From Candidatus Babelota bacterium (GTDB taxonomy: Bacteria > Babelota > Babeliae > Babelales > Babelaceae): a stretch of DNA of 14,124 nt. Below, piece by piece: positions 14,059 through 14,124 of the stretch (within the stretch, counting starts at the first letter, position 1; each line of letters starts with the position of its first letter). The position numbers and the translations under genes are program-made. The notes beneath the pieces were generated by a model. That model had not been told where the DNA came from. It saw only the letters and a program-made list of their open reading frames with translations, and ran no database searches. Location: NCBI GenBank assembly GCA_003484685.1, contig DNBB01000033.1, positions 3,856-17,979 on the forward strand. Reading direction: 5' to 3'.

Positions 14059-14087
14059 TTGCACAAACAAAGAAAATCTGGTATCTC
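14059..14087 (+). promoter_or_regulatory. Candidate promoter for the right-edge tRNA
   Basis: TTGCAC (14059-14064) and TATCTC (14082-14087) are separated by 17 bp. A TG dinucleotide one base before the -10 makes it an extended type. It would start transcription a few bases before the tRNA at 14100. Both hexamers match only partly. Confidence 0.35.
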
Positions 14088-14099
14088 TGTTAGTATTGT

Positions 14100-14124
14100 G
14101 GGGCTGTAGCTCAGTTGGTAGAGC
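14100..14124 (+). tRNA. tRNA gene, 5' part only (probably tRNA-Ala)
   Basis: GGGGCTG (acceptor strand), TA, then D-arm GCTCAGTTGGTAGAGC run to the right edge, the standard start of a class I tRNA. The GGGGCTG acceptor is most typical of tRNA-Ala, but the anticodon is outside the window, so the amino acid is a guess. Confidence 0.85.

Noticed and set aside
1..14124. Mobile elements, CRISPR array, toxin-antitoxin or defence genes
   Set aside because: No transposase, integrase, regularly spaced repeats or such gene pairs are seen; nearly all of the window is accounted for by housekeeping and transport genes.

Overview
The window reads as ordinary chromosome from an intracellular or host-dependent, Gram-negative-type bacterium. 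The strongest clue is three consecutive genes for TLC-family nucleotide translocases (ATP/ADP or NTP exchangers), a family confined to plastids and energy-parasitic bacteria such as Chlamydiae, Rickettsiales and Dependentiae (TM6). A DsbD-type membrane reductant conductor with a signal peptide implies a periplasm. rpsB is not followed by tsf, and the set tRNA-Ser, SRP RNA, zinc-ribbon ORF, dnaX, der, hpf, dsbD does not match the chlamydial or rickettsial order I know. I favour a Dependentiae-like organism, but this is inference from gene content, not a database match.

Layout. Bases 1-1824 (minus strand) hold the first 608 codons of the ATP-dependent protease Lon, running off the left edge. 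A 306-bp divergent intergenic region follows, then three plus-strand translocase genes: ntt-1 (2131-3510) closed by a strong intrinsic terminator, ntt-2 (3711-5150) and ntt-3 (5335-6768). Next comes rpsB (6913-7908), whose S2 protein carries a long charged C-terminal extension. It is followed within 19 nt by tRNA-Ser(GGA), and 5 nt later by the small bacterial SRP RNA. A small zinc-ribbon protein (8205-8516) leads into dnaX (8684-10405), der (10409-11719) and a short hibernation factor gene hpf (11810-12199). A near-perfect terminator separates hpf from the convergent dsbD (12260-14032, minus). The last 25 bases are the 5' end of another tRNA, probably tRNA-Ala.

How the genes fit together. 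The translocases would import host nucleotides. Lon handles protein quality control. rpsB, tRNA-Ser, SRP RNA, Der and HPF all serve ribosome assembly, translation, protein targeting or ribosome dormancy. DnaX loads the replication clamp. DsbD passes reducing power to the periplasm. tRNA-Ser, SRP RNA and dnaX also lie together in Bacillus, so this may be an old neighbourhood.

I found no mobile element, CRISPR array, phage gene or clear pseudogene, and no convincing new multi-gene system. The points most worth a second look are the translocase cluster and its between-gene signals, a nine-A slippery run in dnaX with an immediate stop in the -1 frame, the S2 extension, and a tRNA-Ser with A instead of G at the discriminator position.
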